Source: Streptomyces sp. NRRL S-1022
GTDB taxonomy: Bacteria; Actinomycetota; Actinomycetes; Streptomycetales; Streptomycetaceae
Assembly: GCF_000720135.1 (NCBI RefSeq)
Contig: NZ_JOIU01000010.1
Coordinates: forward strand, 62,001-126,000
DNA length: 64,000 nucleotides
Reading direction: 5' to 3'
The position numbers and the translations under genes were made by a program. The first letter of the stretch is position 1. Each line of letters begins with the position of its first letter. Positions 37,399-47,884 of the stretch are shown one piece after another. Below the pieces are notes generated by a model. It did no database searches and was not told the DNA's origin. It saw nothing but the letters and a program-made list of their open reading frames with translations.

Positions 37399-39951
37399 GT
37401 GATCCAGGCCTTCGGACTGACCAGCAATCCCCGCAAGGCGCACCCGCCCGCCGTCGACGACGTCTCCTTCGAAGCGCGCGCCGGGCACGTCACCGCGCTC
37501 CTCGGCAGCGCCGGCGCGGGCAAGACGACGGCGCTCAAACTGATGCTGGAGCTCCAACCAGGGCGCGGCATCACCTACTTCAGAGGCCGGCCCCTGCACT
37601 TGACCGCCCACCCCTCGCGGGAAGTCGGCGTACTCCTCGGTGACGTACCGGGCCACCCGTCCCGTACGGTGCGCGGGCACCTGCGCATGCTGTGCGCCGC
37701 GGCGGGAGTTCCCGCGCGACGAGCCGACGAGGTCCTCGAAGTGGTCGGTCTCGTCAGCCTCCGTGAGGAGCGCCTGGGCACGCTGTCGCGCGGCATGGAC
37801 CGGCGGCTCGGCCTCGCCTGCGCCCTGCTGCCCGACCCGCACACACTCGTCCTGGACGAACCCACGGACGGTCTCTCCGCCCGTGAGGCCCAGTGGCTGC
37901 ACAGCATGTTGCGGGCCCACGCCACCCAGGGCGGCACCGTGCTCTTCACCACGGCCGACACCAAGGAGGCCGCGCGCACCGCCGACCGGGTCGTCACGCT
38001 CGACGGCGGCAGGCTCGTCGCCGACCAGGAGGCCAGGGACTTCGCCCGCACCCGGCTGCGCCCGCGCGTGGCCGTCCGCAGCCCCCACGCCGCCCGCCTC
38101 GCGGCCCTGCTCACCAAGGACGCCCGCACCACCCGCCGCTCCGTCGAAGTCGTACGCGAGGGCGGCAACCGGCTGTCGGTGTACGGCACGACGACCGCCG
38201 ACGTCGGCGAGATCGCGTTCCATCACGGCATCCTCGTCCATCAACTGGCCGACGAGGTCGGAGACATGGGGCCGGGCGCCGGTATCGAGGGTGACGACGG
38301 CACGGGCTCCGCCGAGCCACGGCAGGACGTGCCGGCGGACCGGGAGGCCCGCCCGGAACACGGCCCGGCGGAGCAGGACCCGGCAGCCCGCGACACCCCG
38401 CACGGGGAGCGGGAGCGCGCCTCGGCCGGCCGCGCGCGGCCGGGTGGCGAGCGCGTGGCCTCCGGTGTCTTCGCACGGGAATCCCGCCCCGCCGCGCTCG
38501 GCGGCCCGCCCGCGGACCAGGGTCGAGCCGTGGAGGGGTTCCCACCGGCATCGGCGTATGCAACGGCCGAGGCGTCACCGGACCCCACGACTGCCGGCTA
38601 TCCGGCGGAGGAGTCGCACACCACGTGGCCGGCAGCGGAATCCGGCGCCGCGACGCCCGACCCGGAAGCGGCCGGACCGTGCGCCGAAGCCCCTGACCGG
38701 TCCGCGCCGGAGCCGGACAGCCCGGCGCCGGAGCCCGGCCGGGCTGCGGTCAGCCTTGAGAGAGTGCGGACCATGGAGAGCGAATGGTCCGCGTCCGGCC
38801 GCGCTGTCGAGCAGGGGGCCGCGTCGGCTCGTCCGCCGGCCCATGACGCCGCACCGGCCGCCATGACATCCCCGGAGGGCGGCGTGGCGCACAGCCCGAC
38901 CGCGTCCGGCGAGAAGAGCACGGCGGCTGGCGGCTCCGGCCGGTCCGGCGGCCCGACGGCCACCGTCGACTCCAGCCCGGGCGGAGTGGTGACAGCCTCC
39001 GAGCCGCAGACCGGCAGGGCCCGCACCCCGGCCAAGTTCCTCGCCGGCACCCGCACCTTCCTCCCCGGAGCCAGGAACCCCGACGCCCGGCAGTGGCAGG
39101 TCGACCGCGCCATTCGCCCCGGCGGCGTCCGCCCCCTCGCCGCCGCCTCCCCGCTCCCACCCCCCATCTCCGTCCGCCCCGCACGCAGCCCCCTGCGCCC
39201 CCTGCGCTACGAACTCCGGCGCGCCACCGGAATCGGCACCGGCTTCCTCACCTGCGGTGCCGTGCTGGTGTTGTCCGCGCTCACCGCCGTACTCCTGGCG
39301 CGGCTCGGCCACACCCCGAAGGAGCGGCTGTTCGCGGCCTGGCCGCAGGGGCTGCCGCTGCCGCCCGCGGCGCTCGCGGCAGGGCTGCTCGGCGCACTGG
39401 CCTTCGGGGACGAGTTCCGCCACCCCGCCCTGGCGGCGGACCGCGGTACCGTCCCCCGTAGGCTGGGGCTGCTCATCGCGAAACTGCTCGTCTCCGGAGC
39501 CACCGCGCTGCTGCTGGCCTTCCTCACCGTGGGCTGCGACGCCGAAGTGCTGTACATCGTCTACGGACGGGAGCTGGCACAAGTTCCCGCGGACTGGCTT
39601 TCGCTCACCGCCAGTTGGTTCGGGCTGGTCGTCGGCTGCGCCTGGGCCGGTGTGCTGGCGGCCGGGGTGTTCCGGTCCACGACGGCCGGACTGGCCGCCG
39701 TCCTCGCCGTGCCCGTCCTCGTCGTACCCCTCCTGCACAAGGTCCTGCAGGGCCCGGTGCTGCGGATGGCGGCCGGTTTTCCGGTGCGGTTGCGGGACGT
39801 CCACCTGCTGCAGTGGCCGTTCGGCGGCGAGCGGTACCTGCTCGCGGCCGCGCGGGTCCTCGCTCAACCCGTCGGCGGAGGCCTGGCGTTGTCGCTCGCG
39901 GTGCTGCTCTGTGCCTATCTGGCCACGGCCCTGCGTACCCGCTTCCGATGA
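37399..39951 (+). CDS. Single-chain ABC protein: ATPase, long disordered linker, membrane domain
   Basis: 850 residues. The N-terminal ABC ATPase has Walker A GSAGAGKT (36-43), a degenerate signature LSRGM (129-133) and Walker B TLVLDEP (149-155); the usual H-loop histidine is replaced in FTTADTKE. Residues about 280-605 are Pro/Ala/Ser/Glu-rich and appear unfolded. The end (ELRRATGIGTGFL to the C-terminus) has about six membrane helices of ABC-2 permease type. ATPase and permease are thus one polypeptide. The GTG at 37399 has TATCTT 7 nt upstream and no ribosome site, suggesting a leaderless mRNA; TTG 37390 is an alternative. Substrate and direction (likely export) are unknown. Confidence 0.75.
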   Translation: MIQAFGLTSNPRKAHPPAVDDVSFEARAGHVTALLGSAGAGKTTALKLMLELQPGRGITYFRGRPLHLTAHPSREVGVLLGDVPGHPSRTVRGHLRMLCAAAGVPARRADEVLEVVGLVSLREERLGTLSRGMDRRLGLACALLPDPHTLVLDEPTDGLSAREAQWLHSMLRAHATQGGTVLFTTADTKEAARTADRVVTLDGGRLVADQEARDFARTRLRPRVAVRSPHAARLAALLTKDARTTRRSVEVVREGGNRLSVYGTTTADVGEIAFHHGILVHQLADEVGDMGPGAGIEGDDGTGSAEPRQDVPADREARPEHGPAEQDPAARDTPHGERERASAGRARPGGERVASGVFARESRPAALGGPPADQGRAVEGFPPASAYATAEASPDPTTAGYPAEESHTTWPAAESGAATPDPEAAGPCAEAPDRSAPEPDSPAPEPGRAAVSLERVRTMESEWSASGRAVEQGAASARPPAHDAAPAAMTSPEGGVAHSPTASGEKSTAAGGSGRSGGPTATVDSSPGGVVTASEPQTGRARTPAKFLAGTRTFLPGARNPDARQWQVDRAIRPGGVRPLAAASPLPPPISVRPARSPLRPLRYELRRATGIGTGFLTCGAVLVLSALTAVLLARLGHTPKERLFAAWPQGLPLPPAALAAGLLGALAFGDEFRHPALAADRGTVPRRLGLLIAKLLVSGATALLLAFLTVGCDAEVLYIVYGRELAQVPADWLSLTASWFGLVVGCAWAGVLAAGVFRSTTAGLAAVLAVPVLVVPLLHKVLQGPVLRMAAGFPVRLRDVHLLQWPFGGERYLLAAARVLAQPVGGGLALSLAVLLCAYLATALRTRFR

Positions 39952-40113
39952 CTACAGTCCGTACGCTTCCGGTTCCGTCGTGCACACAACTCCCCGCAGA
40001 GAGCCCATTTCTTTCCGATAAGGCGTCAATTGCGACGGCGTGAGCGATCACCCTTTCGTGTGCTTTTCACCAAAGACCTCAAGGGAGTTGGAGGCGACGC
40101 CGACAAAGGATCC

Positions 40114-41001
40114 GTGAGTACCCTTGCGCACACCATGATGACCGCCGCCCGCTCCGCAGACTCTGGTCTGGCCGGCCCGGGCGAACTCGACCGCTACCCC
40201 TACGCCGAGGCCACGGTGGCCGACCGCGTCGGCGCGCCCCACTGGGACACCGGGGAGCCGGAGCTGGGCCGCGTCGGCCGGCGGGCCGCGGGCAGTCGCG
40301 GACGCGGACTGCACGGACAACTCGTCCAGCAGCTGGGACAGATGATCGTCTCCGGCGACCTGGGGGCGGACCGCCCGCTGGTGCCGGAGGAGATCGGCCA
40401 GCGCTTCGAGGTGTCCCGCACCGTCGTCCGCGAGTCCCTCCGCGTCCTTGAGGCCAAGGGCCTGGTCAGCGCCCGCCCGAACGTCGGCACGCGCGTACGT
40501 CCCGTCAGTGACTGGAACCTGCTCGATCCGGACATCATCGAGTGGCGGGCCTTCGGGCCGCAGCGCGACGACCAGCGCCGGGAGCTGAGCGAGCTGCGCT
40601 GGACGATCGAGCCGCTCGCCGCCCGTCTCGCCGCCGGGCACGGGCGCGAGGAGGTGCAGCAGCGCCTCTGTGACATGGTCGAGATCATGAGCCATGCCAT
40701 GGCGCAGGGCGACGCGCTCACCTACTCGCGCGCCGACACCGAGTTCCACGCGCTGCTCATCCAGATCGCGGACAACCGCATGCTGGAGCACCTCTCCGGC
40801 ATCGTCTCGGCGGCCCTCCAGGTCTCCGGCGGCCCTGTCACGGCCTGTGACCGGCCGAACGAGGCGTCCCTGGCCCAGCACGCGCGGATCGTGGACGCGC
40901 TGGGCACCGGCGACGGTACGGCGGCCGAGGCGGCCATGCGCCAGCTGCTCATGGTCCACCCCGAGGTGGAGCGCGTGGTGCCTGCGCCGCGCGAGCACTG
41001 A
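40114..41001 (+). CDS. FadR-type GntR transcriptional regulator
   Basis: 295 residues. The winged helix (LHGQLVQQLGQMIVSGDL to VSRTVVRESLRVLEAKGLVSARPNVGTRV, about 71-130) is GntR type and the all-helical FadR C-domain (FCD) follows: LRWTIEPLAARLAA, DTEFHALLIQIADNRML, ASLAQHARIVDAL. Conserved Asp/His residues in the FCD often bind a metal and a carboxylic-acid ligand. The first 70 residues are poorly ordered. The GTG at 40114 follows AAAGGA closely. Targets unknown; hrdB follows. Confidence 0.85.
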   Translation: MSTLAHTMMTAARSADSGLAGPGELDRYPYAEATVADRVGAPHWDTGEPELGRVGRRAAGSRGRGLHGQLVQQLGQMIVSGDLGADRPLVPEEIGQRFEVSRTVVRESLRVLEAKGLVSARPNVGTRVRPVSDWNLLDPDIIEWRAFGPQRDDQRRELSELRWTIEPLAARLAAGHGREEVQQRLCDMVEIMSHAMAQGDALTYSRADTEFHALLIQIADNRMLEHLSGIVSAALQVSGGPVTACDRPNEASLAQHARIVDALGTGDGTAAEAAMRQLLMVHPEVERVVPAPREH

Positions 41002-41453
41002 CCCCGCGAGGAATGCGGTGCGGTCGCCGGTGTGCGGCGCGCTCGTGGTGCGCATGGCGGCGCCGGGCCACGAGCGCCGGCCGTCGCCGGACCCCGCCGG
41101 ACCTTCTGGAGTCCGGCGGGTCCGGCGGGCCCGATGGCGCGACGGCGGCGACAGGACCTGGTCGTGGGCGTGGCTGGAACGAACACCGTAAATGTTGCTC
41201 TTTGTGTATGTCTGACCGCTTTTGACCGCTTACGGGGTGTGACTCGGGCCACGTAGATTGGGCGTAACGCTCATGGAGACAGCGCGATGACCTAAGAGGT
41301 GATAGCCGCGGAGGGAATACGGACGCCGTAACAGGCGCTGTGCATCTCCCCGGCCCACGCCCGCGCCGTCGGCCCATCCCCAGGCCGGTGGTCGGCTCAC
41401 GTCCGCAGTGGACGGTGCCGGAAGCCGTTTTCCAACGTTCCGAGAGGTTGTTC
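41002..41453. other. hrdB leader and promoter region
   Basis: A 452-bp region upstream of the principal sigma gene. TTGACC (41222-41227) and TAGATT (41254-41259) are the clearest boxes but are 26 bp apart. GGAAC (41175-41179) and GGGAAT (41312-41317) recall a stress-sigma (SigR) -35 but no GTT follows at the expected 18 bp. The hrdB ribosome site is GAGAGG at 41441-41446. No small gene is seen. Confidence 0.5.
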
Positions 41454-42995
<1,542 letters not shown>

Positions 42996-43012
42996 GTCCC
43001 GCTCCACCACGG

Positions 43013-43049
43013 CGAAGGCCCGGTTCCCCTCGCGGGAGCCGGGCCTTCG
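43013..43049 (+). terminator. hrdB terminator
   Basis: 16-bp stem with one wobble: CGAAGGCCCGGTTCCC (43013-43028), loop CTCGC, GGGAGCCGGGCCTTCG (43034-43049), beginning 18 bases after the hrdB stop. Confidence 0.88.
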
Positions 43050-43116
43050 TGCTGCGCGCGTGCGCGAGGTGGATCACTCTGGGTGTCCCACGAGCACCGC
43101 GGAGTGAGGAGCATGC

Positions 43117-43980
43117 ATGCGCCGTTCCATAGCCCGGGCACTGATCCGGCCGCTGGCCCTGGCGGCCACCCTGACTTCCATACCTCTGGCGAGCACCTCC
43201 ACCGCGGCCGCAGACAGCGTGGTGGTCGGGGGGTTTCCGATAGACGTTTCCCAGGCTCCGTGGACGGTGGCGCTGGCCAGCCGTGACCTGTTCGGAGGAA
43301 TGCGGGCGGGCCAGTTCTGCGGCGCTGTGGCCATCGGACGCAGCACGGTGGTCACAGCCGCCCACTGCCTGGCCGAGGAGTCCCTCGGGACGCCACCGAG
43401 CCGTCTGCGCGACCTCAGGGTCATCGCGGGCCGCACGGACCTGCTGTCGGGGCAGGGCCAGGAAGTCGCCGTACGGGAGATCCGGGTCAATTCCGCGTAC
43501 GACCCCGCGACCAACTCCGGCGACTTCGCGGTCCTCGGACTCGTCGGCTCCCTGCCGCAGAGCGCGGTCGTCGCCATGGCGGGCCCGGGCGACCCCGCCT
43601 ACGCGCCGGGCACCGAAGCCCTGGTGTCGGGATGGGGTGACACCACCGGCGCGGGAACCTACCCACGCCGGCTCCGCGCCGCACGTGTGCGTGTGCTGCC
43701 CGACGAGCTGTGTGCCCGCGCCTACCCGGGCGGCCCTGAGGGCGCCTACCGGGCCGGCACCATGCTGTGCGCCGGTGACCCCGCCGGAGGCCCCGACGGC
43801 TGCCAGGGCGACAGTGGAGGCCCTCTGGTGGCCGGGGGGCGGCTGATCGGCCTCGTGTCATGGGGGAGCGGCTGCGGGCGGCCGGGGCTCCCGGGTGTCT
43901 ACACGCGTGTCTCCGAGGTCGTACGAGCGCTGCAGCCGACGGCCACGGTGGCCGGGGTGCGGAACTCCAGGCCCGCGTGA
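43117..43980 (+). CDS. Secreted trypsin-like serine protease
   Basis: 287 residues. A Sec-type signal peptide ([32 protein letters not shown]) precedes VVGGF at 36-40, a zymogen-activation-like start. Catalytic residues are His83 (TAAHC), Asp137 (GDFAVL) and Ser233 ([10 protein letters not shown]), with cysteines at conserved places and [18 protein letters not shown] near the end. It resembles Streptomyces trypsin (S1A). Probably secreted during growth on protein. ATG 43117 has GAGTGAGGA upstream; ATG 43113 is out of frame. It lies between the hrdB terminator and another strong terminator, so it is a single transcription unit. Confidence 0.9.
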   Translation: MRRSIARALIRPLALAATLTSIPLASTSTAAADSVVVGGFPIDVSQAPWTVALASRDLFGGMRAGQFCGAVAIGRSTVVTAAHCLAEESLGTPPSRLRDLRVIAGRTDLLSGQGQEVAVREIRVNSAYDPATNSGDFAVLGLVGSLPQSAVVAMAGPGDPAYAPGTEALVSGWGDTTGAGTYPRRLRAARVRVLPDELCARAYPGGPEGAYRAGTMLCAGDPAGGPDGCQGDSGGPLVAGGRLIGLVSWGSGCGRPGLPGVYTRVSEVVRALQPTATVAGVRNSRPA

Positions 43981-43998
43981 GCGCGTCCGGGCATGAGC

Positions 43999-44035
43999 AC
44001 GGGCGGCTGCTTCCTGGTGTGAAGCGGCCGCCCGT
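43999..44035. terminator. Bidirectional terminator between the protease and the DUF7455 gene
   Basis: 15-bp inverted repeat with one mismatch: ACGGGCGGCTGCTTC (43999-44013) and GAAGCGGCCGCCCGT (44021-44035) with a seven-base loop. Confidence 0.82.
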
Positions 44036-44076
44036 TCACCGGCCTGTGCCGGGGCTGGCTCGTCGTGGTGCGAGAT

Positions 44077-44307
44077 TCAGCGCTCTTCTTCCGAAACGGT
44101 GTTCGGAACGGAGGTCAGCCGCTCCGTCTCGTCCTGTATCTCAGCGGCGATCTTCTTGAGTTCCGGCTCGAACTTGCGACCGTGGTGGGCGCAGAAGAGC
44201 AGTTCTCCGCCGCTCAGCAGGACGACGCGCAGGTATGCCTGGGCGCCGCAGCGGTCGCAGCGATCGGCGGCCGTCAGCGGGCTCGCGGGGGTCAGAACAG
44301 TAGTCAC
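44077..44307 (-). CDS. Small zinc-ribbon-like protein, DUF7455
   Basis: 76 residues. Cys17, Cys20, Cys39 and the following His-His form a probable zinc site (RCDRCGAQA, LLFCAHHGRKFEP). This matches the short DUF7455 proteins common in actinobacteria and of unknown function; a housekeeping or RNA-polymerase-linked role is only speculation. The ATG start lies just upstream of a GAAGAGG on its strand. It is divergent from parE across a 442-bp region. Confidence 0.78.
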   Translation of the reverse strand: MTTVLTPASPLTAADRCDRCGAQAYLRVVLLSGGELLFCAHHGRKFEPELKKIAAEIQDETERLTSVPNTVSEEER

Positions 44308-44749
44308 GTCGCCTCTTCTCTAGCTCGACGAGCTGTCGTACCAGGGTCAACATCCAACCAGCCCCAAAACGTTCCCGCTCGTGGCTTTTCCTCGAAAGAA
44401 TCTTTCCGGGGCGGCTGTTTGCTGCCGGTTGGCGGCGAATGTGCCGTATTGCGTCTCTTGTGTGCGTACGGGTTCGCGCTGTCTTTGGTGTCTCGGTCCT
44501 CCCGGCCGGGTTGCCGGTTGTTCATGAGGACGTGCCCGGAGCCTAAATGGTTCATGCCTCGAAGGGAACGTGATGTGTGCTTCACTCCATCGAGGGATCG
44601 AACGTGTATGCGAGTGTGGACTAGTGTGAGTTGTCGGCGAGGGTGGCGTTACACCGGCTCTACCAGGGCTCGGTACCCTCTGAGCGGCGACCGAAGCCGC
44701 CCCCTTACCCAAAAGGGGGCCATCTGAAATTCAGCGAGGAGCGAACCGC
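44308..44749. other. Divergent region and leader of parE
   Basis: The region is less GC-rich than its surroundings, which fits promoter DNA. TAGTGT at 44623-44628 is a candidate -10 for parE. Two hairpins sit just before the ribosome-binding site (listed separately). No gene is seen. Confidence 0.5.
44699..44734 (+). promoter_or_regulatory. Paired hairpins in the parE leader
   Basis: Hairpin 1: GCCCCCTT (44699-44706), loop ACCCAA, AAGGGGGC (44713-44720). Hairpin 2: CTGAA (44724-44728) and TTCAG (44730-44734). The GCGAGGAGCG ribosome site and GTG 44750 follow directly. An attenuator or initiation-regulating element is possible; inference. Confidence 0.45.
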
Positions 44750-46873
44750 GTGACCGCCGATACGTCCGTGCCGTCCACAGCGCTGCTGGCAGGAGCAGAC
44801 CGCGACGGTTCCAACTACACCGCGCGGCACCTGCTCGTCCTTGAGGGTCTTGAGGCCGTGCGCAAGCGCCCTGGCATGTACATCGGATCGACCGACAGTC
44901 GCGGTCTGATGCACTGCCTGTGGGAGATCATCGACAACTCGGTGGACGAGGCCCTCGGCGGCTACTGCGACCACATCGAGGTCGTCCTCCACGACGACGG
45001 CTCCGTCGAGGTGCGCGACAACGGCCGCGGCATCCCCGTGGACGTGGAGCCGAAGACCGGCCTGTCCGGCGTCGAGGTCGTCATGACCAAGCTCCACGCG
45101 GGCGGCAAGTTCGGCGGCGGCTCCTACGCCGCCTCCGGCGGTCTGCACGGCGTCGGCGCCTCCGTGGTCAACGCCCTCTCCGCCCGACTCGACGTCGAGG
45201 TCGACCGCGGCGGCCACACCCACTCGATCAGCTTCCGGCGTGGTGTGCCCGGCGCCTTCGCCGCCGGCGGCGCCGACGCGAAGTTCGAGGCCAAGAGCGG
45301 ACTGCGCAAGACGAAGAAGATCCCCAAGACGCGCACCGGCACGCGCGTGCGGTACTGGGCCGACCGGCAGATCTTCCTCAAGGACGCCAAGCTCTCCCTG
45401 GAGAACCTGCACCAGCGCGCCCGGCAGACCGCCTTCCTGGTCCCCGGCCTGACCATCGTCGTCCGCGACGAGTACGGCCTGGGCGAAGGCGGCAGCAAGG
45501 GCGAAGAGTCCTTCCGCTTCGACGGGGGCATCAGCGAGTTCTGCGAGTACCTGGCGAACGACAAGGCCGTCTGCGACGTCCTCCGCTTCTCCGGCAAGGG
45601 CACCTTCAAGGAGACCGTTCCCGTCCTGGACGAGCACGGCCAGATGACCCCCACCGAGGTCACCCGCGAACTGGGCGTCGACGTCGCACTGCGCTGGGGC
45701 ACCGGGTACGACACGACCGTCCGGTCGTTCGTCAACATCATCGCCACGCCCAAGGGCGGCACCCACGTCACCGGCTTCGAGCAGGCGCTCACCCAGACGA
45801 TGAACGATGTGCTGCGCGCCAAGAAGATGCTGCGCGTGGCCGAGGACAACATCGTCAAGGACGACGCCCTGGAGGGCCTCACCGCCGTCGTCACGGTCCG
45901 GCTGGCCGAGCCGCAGTTCGAGGGACAGACCAAGGAGGTCCTCGGCACCTCGGCGGCCCGCCGTATCGTGAACAGCGTGGTCGGCCGGGAACTGAAGGCC
46001 TTCCTGACCGCGACCAAGCGTGACGCCGCCGCCCAGGCCAGGGTCGTCATGGAGAAGGTGGTCGCGGCCGCCCGCACCAGGGTCGCGGCCCGCCAGCACA
46101 AGGACGCCCAGCGCCGGAAGACCGCTCTGGAGTCCTCGTCCCTGCCGGCCAAGCTCGCCGACTGCCGCAGCGACGACGTCGACCGCAGCGAGCTGTTCAT
46201 CGTCGAGGGCGACTCCGCGCTCGGTACGGCCAAGCTGGCGCGGAACTCCGAGTTCCAGGCCCTGCTGCCGATCCGCGGCAAGATCCTCAACGTGCAGCGG
46301 TCCTCGGTGACCGACATGCTCAAGAACGCCGAGTGCGGCGCGATCATCCAGGTCATAGGGGCGGGCTCCGGCCGCACCTTCGACATCGACCAGGCTCGCT
46401 ACGGCAAGATCATCATGATGACCGACGCCGATGTGGACGGCTCCCACATCCGGTGTCTGCTGCTCACGCTGTTCCAGCGGTACATGCGGCCCATGGTCGA
46501 GGCCGGCCGGGTCTTCGCCGCGGTGCCGCCGCTGCACCGTATCGAGATCGTCCAGCCGAAGAAGGGGCAGGACAAGTACGTCTACACGTACTCGGACCGT
46601 GAGCTGCGCGACAAGCTCATGGAGTTCCAGAGCAAGGGCATCCGGTACAAGGACTCCATCCAGCGCTACAAGGGTCTGGGCGAGATGGACGCCGACCAGC
46701 TGGCCGAGACCACGATGGACCCGCGCCACCGCACCCTGCGCCGGATCAACCTGTCCGACCTGGAGGCCGCCGAGCAGGTCTTCGACCTGCTGATGGGTAA
46801 CGACGTGGCTCCGCGCAAGGAGTTCATCTCCGGCTCGGCGGCGACGCTGGACCGGTCGCGCATCGACGCGTAG
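44750..46873 (+). CDS. parE: DNA topoisomerase IV subunit B (gyrase-B-like)
   Basis: 707 residues of the type IIA GyrB/ParE family, which bind and hydrolyse ATP to power strand passage. The GHKL ATPase domain shows EIIDNSVDEALGG, DNGRGIPVD and GLHGVGASVVNAL; the transducer and TOPRIM domain follow with EGDSALGTAKLAR (acidic EGDSA), IIMMTDADVDGSHIRCLLLT and RYKGLGEMDADQL. The subunit A gene (parC) is 16 kb away on the opposite strand, which also fits ParE rather than the gyrB of the origin region. GTG 44750 has AGGAG in a proper position. Confidence 0.93.
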   Translation: MTADTSVPSTALLAGADRDGSNYTARHLLVLEGLEAVRKRPGMYIGSTDSRGLMHCLWEIIDNSVDEALGGYCDHIEVVLHDDGSVEVRDNGRGIPVDVEPKTGLSGVEVVMTKLHAGGKFGGGSYAASGGLHGVGASVVNALSARLDVEVDRGGHTHSISFRRGVPGAFAAGGADAKFEAKSGLRKTKKIPKTRTGTRVRYWADRQIFLKDAKLSLENLHQRARQTAFLVPGLTIVVRDEYGLGEGGSKGEESFRFDGGISEFCEYLANDKAVCDVLRFSGKGTFKETVPVLDEHGQMTPTEVTRELGVDVALRWGTGYDTTVRSFVNIIATPKGGTHVTGFEQALTQTMNDVLRAKKMLRVAEDNIVKDDALEGLTAVVTVRLAEPQFEGQTKEVLGTSAARRIVNSVVGRELKAFLTATKRDAAAQARVVMEKVVAAARTRVAARQHKDAQRRKTALESSSLPAKLADCRSDDVDRSELFIVEGDSALGTAKLARNSEFQALLPIRGKILNVQRSSVTDMLKNAECGAIIQVIGAGSGRTFDIDQARYGKIIMMTDADVDGSHIRCLLLTLFQRYMRPMVEAGRVFAAVPPLHRIEIVQPKKGQDKYVYTYSDRELRDKLMEFQSKGIRYKDSIQRYKGLGEMDADQLAETTMDPRHRTLRRINLSDLEAAEQVFDLLMGNDVAPRKEFISGSAATLDRSRIDA

Positions 46874-46899
46874 CCGCCGCGCCGGGCTAGGCGCGGCGG
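46874..46899 (+). terminator. parE terminator
   Basis: 9-bp perfect stem CCGCCGCGC (46874-46882) / GCGCGGCGG (46891-46899) with an eight-base loop, starting directly after the parE stop. Confidence 0.8.
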
Positions 46900-47362
46900 G
46901 GGGCTTGCCGGACGGGTGGCCGGCGCCGTCTGAGACGGGGGAGCGGTTCGGGCTCGGTGATCGAGCCCGGGCCGCTCGCCAGCCGGATCCTGCTGAGGCC
47001 GGTCGCCGTGCTCGCGACCGCCACCTGCCACCTGTCCGCCGTCACCTGCCCACCGCCACCCGGGCCTGCCCTGGAATGGGCGGCCGGCCATGCCCCTGTG
47101 CCTGAGGCGGCCCCGGTCCCTCGTTGTCCCTCGTTGATCCGCGTCCGGCCGGGGCACTGGAGACAGTGGACCGTTCTACTGGGTCGGGTGTGTCCCCCTC
47201 GCGACCCGGACGGCTTCTCCACCCGTGGGTGGAGGAGAGCCGCTTCGAGTTTCCACCCTTGATCCACCCCGGCTCCGATCTCCCGGCCTGCGGACTTCCG
47301 TACCTTCGAAGGCGTCGGCAGCACTCGCTCCCGGCACCGCCTTCTCGCTCACGGGGGTTCCG
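46900..47362. other. Intergenic region upstream of the DUF1453 / two-component operon
   Basis: About 460 bp without a credible gene. It should hold the promoter of the following operon, but I do not see a clear -35/-10 pair. Confidence 0.45.
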
Positions 47363-47884
47363 ATGCCCGGGCTCGTCAACGCGCTGGTGATCGCAGCCGT
47401 CGCCGCCATAGTGATCGCACGGCAGTTCCGCGCCCGGGCGATCGACACGGACCGGCGCTGGTGGCTGCTGCCCGTGATACTCGCGGCCGTCGCGCTGCGC
47501 GAGCCCGGTGTCCTCGACGCCCACCACCGCCTCGAATCCGCCGCCCTGCTCGCGGTGGAACTGCTCATCGGGCTGGCCACCGGCGTTGGCTGGGGCTGGA
47601 CCACCCGCATCTGGACGGCGCCGGACGGCGTCCTGTGGACCAGGAGCACGAAGGCGAGCATCGCCGTCTGGGCCGTGGGGCTGGCCCTGCGGGCCGGCGT
47701 CTTCGCCCTCGGCTCCGCACTCGGCCTGCACCAGGACAGCTCCGCGCTGATGCTGGGCCTCGCCGGAACCCTGCTGGTGCGGGGCGTGATCCTGGCCCGG
47801 CGGGTCCGGTCCGCCGACGCCGTGAGCCCTCCCGCCCCGGCATACGGTGCCGACGAGCAGCCGGCCTGGAAGGAGCGCGTGTGA
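47363..47884 (+). CDS. DUF1453/CcdC-like membrane protein
   Basis: 173 residues with about five hydrophobic segments (LVNALVIAAVAAIVIARQF, WWLLPVILAAVALREPG, ESAALLAVELLIGLATGVGWGW, TKASIAVWAVGLALRAGVFALG, LMLGLAGTLLVRGVILARR). The pattern GVGWGWTTRIWTAPDGVLWTRSTK and length match the DUF1453 family. Its stop codon overlaps the start of the following kinase (GTGTGA), indicating translational coupling. It may be an accessory or sensor partner of the two-component system; the role is unknown. ATG 47363 is preceded by GGGGG. Confidence 0.72.
   Translation: MPGLVNALVIAAVAAIVIARQFRARAIDTDRRWWLLPVILAAVALREPGVLDAHHRLESAALLAVELLIGLATGVGWGWTTRIWTAPDGVLWTRSTKASIAVWAVGLALRAGVFALGSALGLHQDSSALMLGLAGTLLVRGVILARRVRSADAVSPPAPAYGADEQPAWKERV

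Noticed and set aside
41170..41340. SigR-type promoter of hrdB
   Set aside because: GGAAC and GGGAAT occur, but no GTT lies at 18-19 bp, so I cannot support the call from this sequence.
46887..47324. Minus-strand open frame of 145 codons after parE
   Set aside because: No family resemblance, Arg/Pro/Gly-rich composition, and it overlaps the parE terminator.
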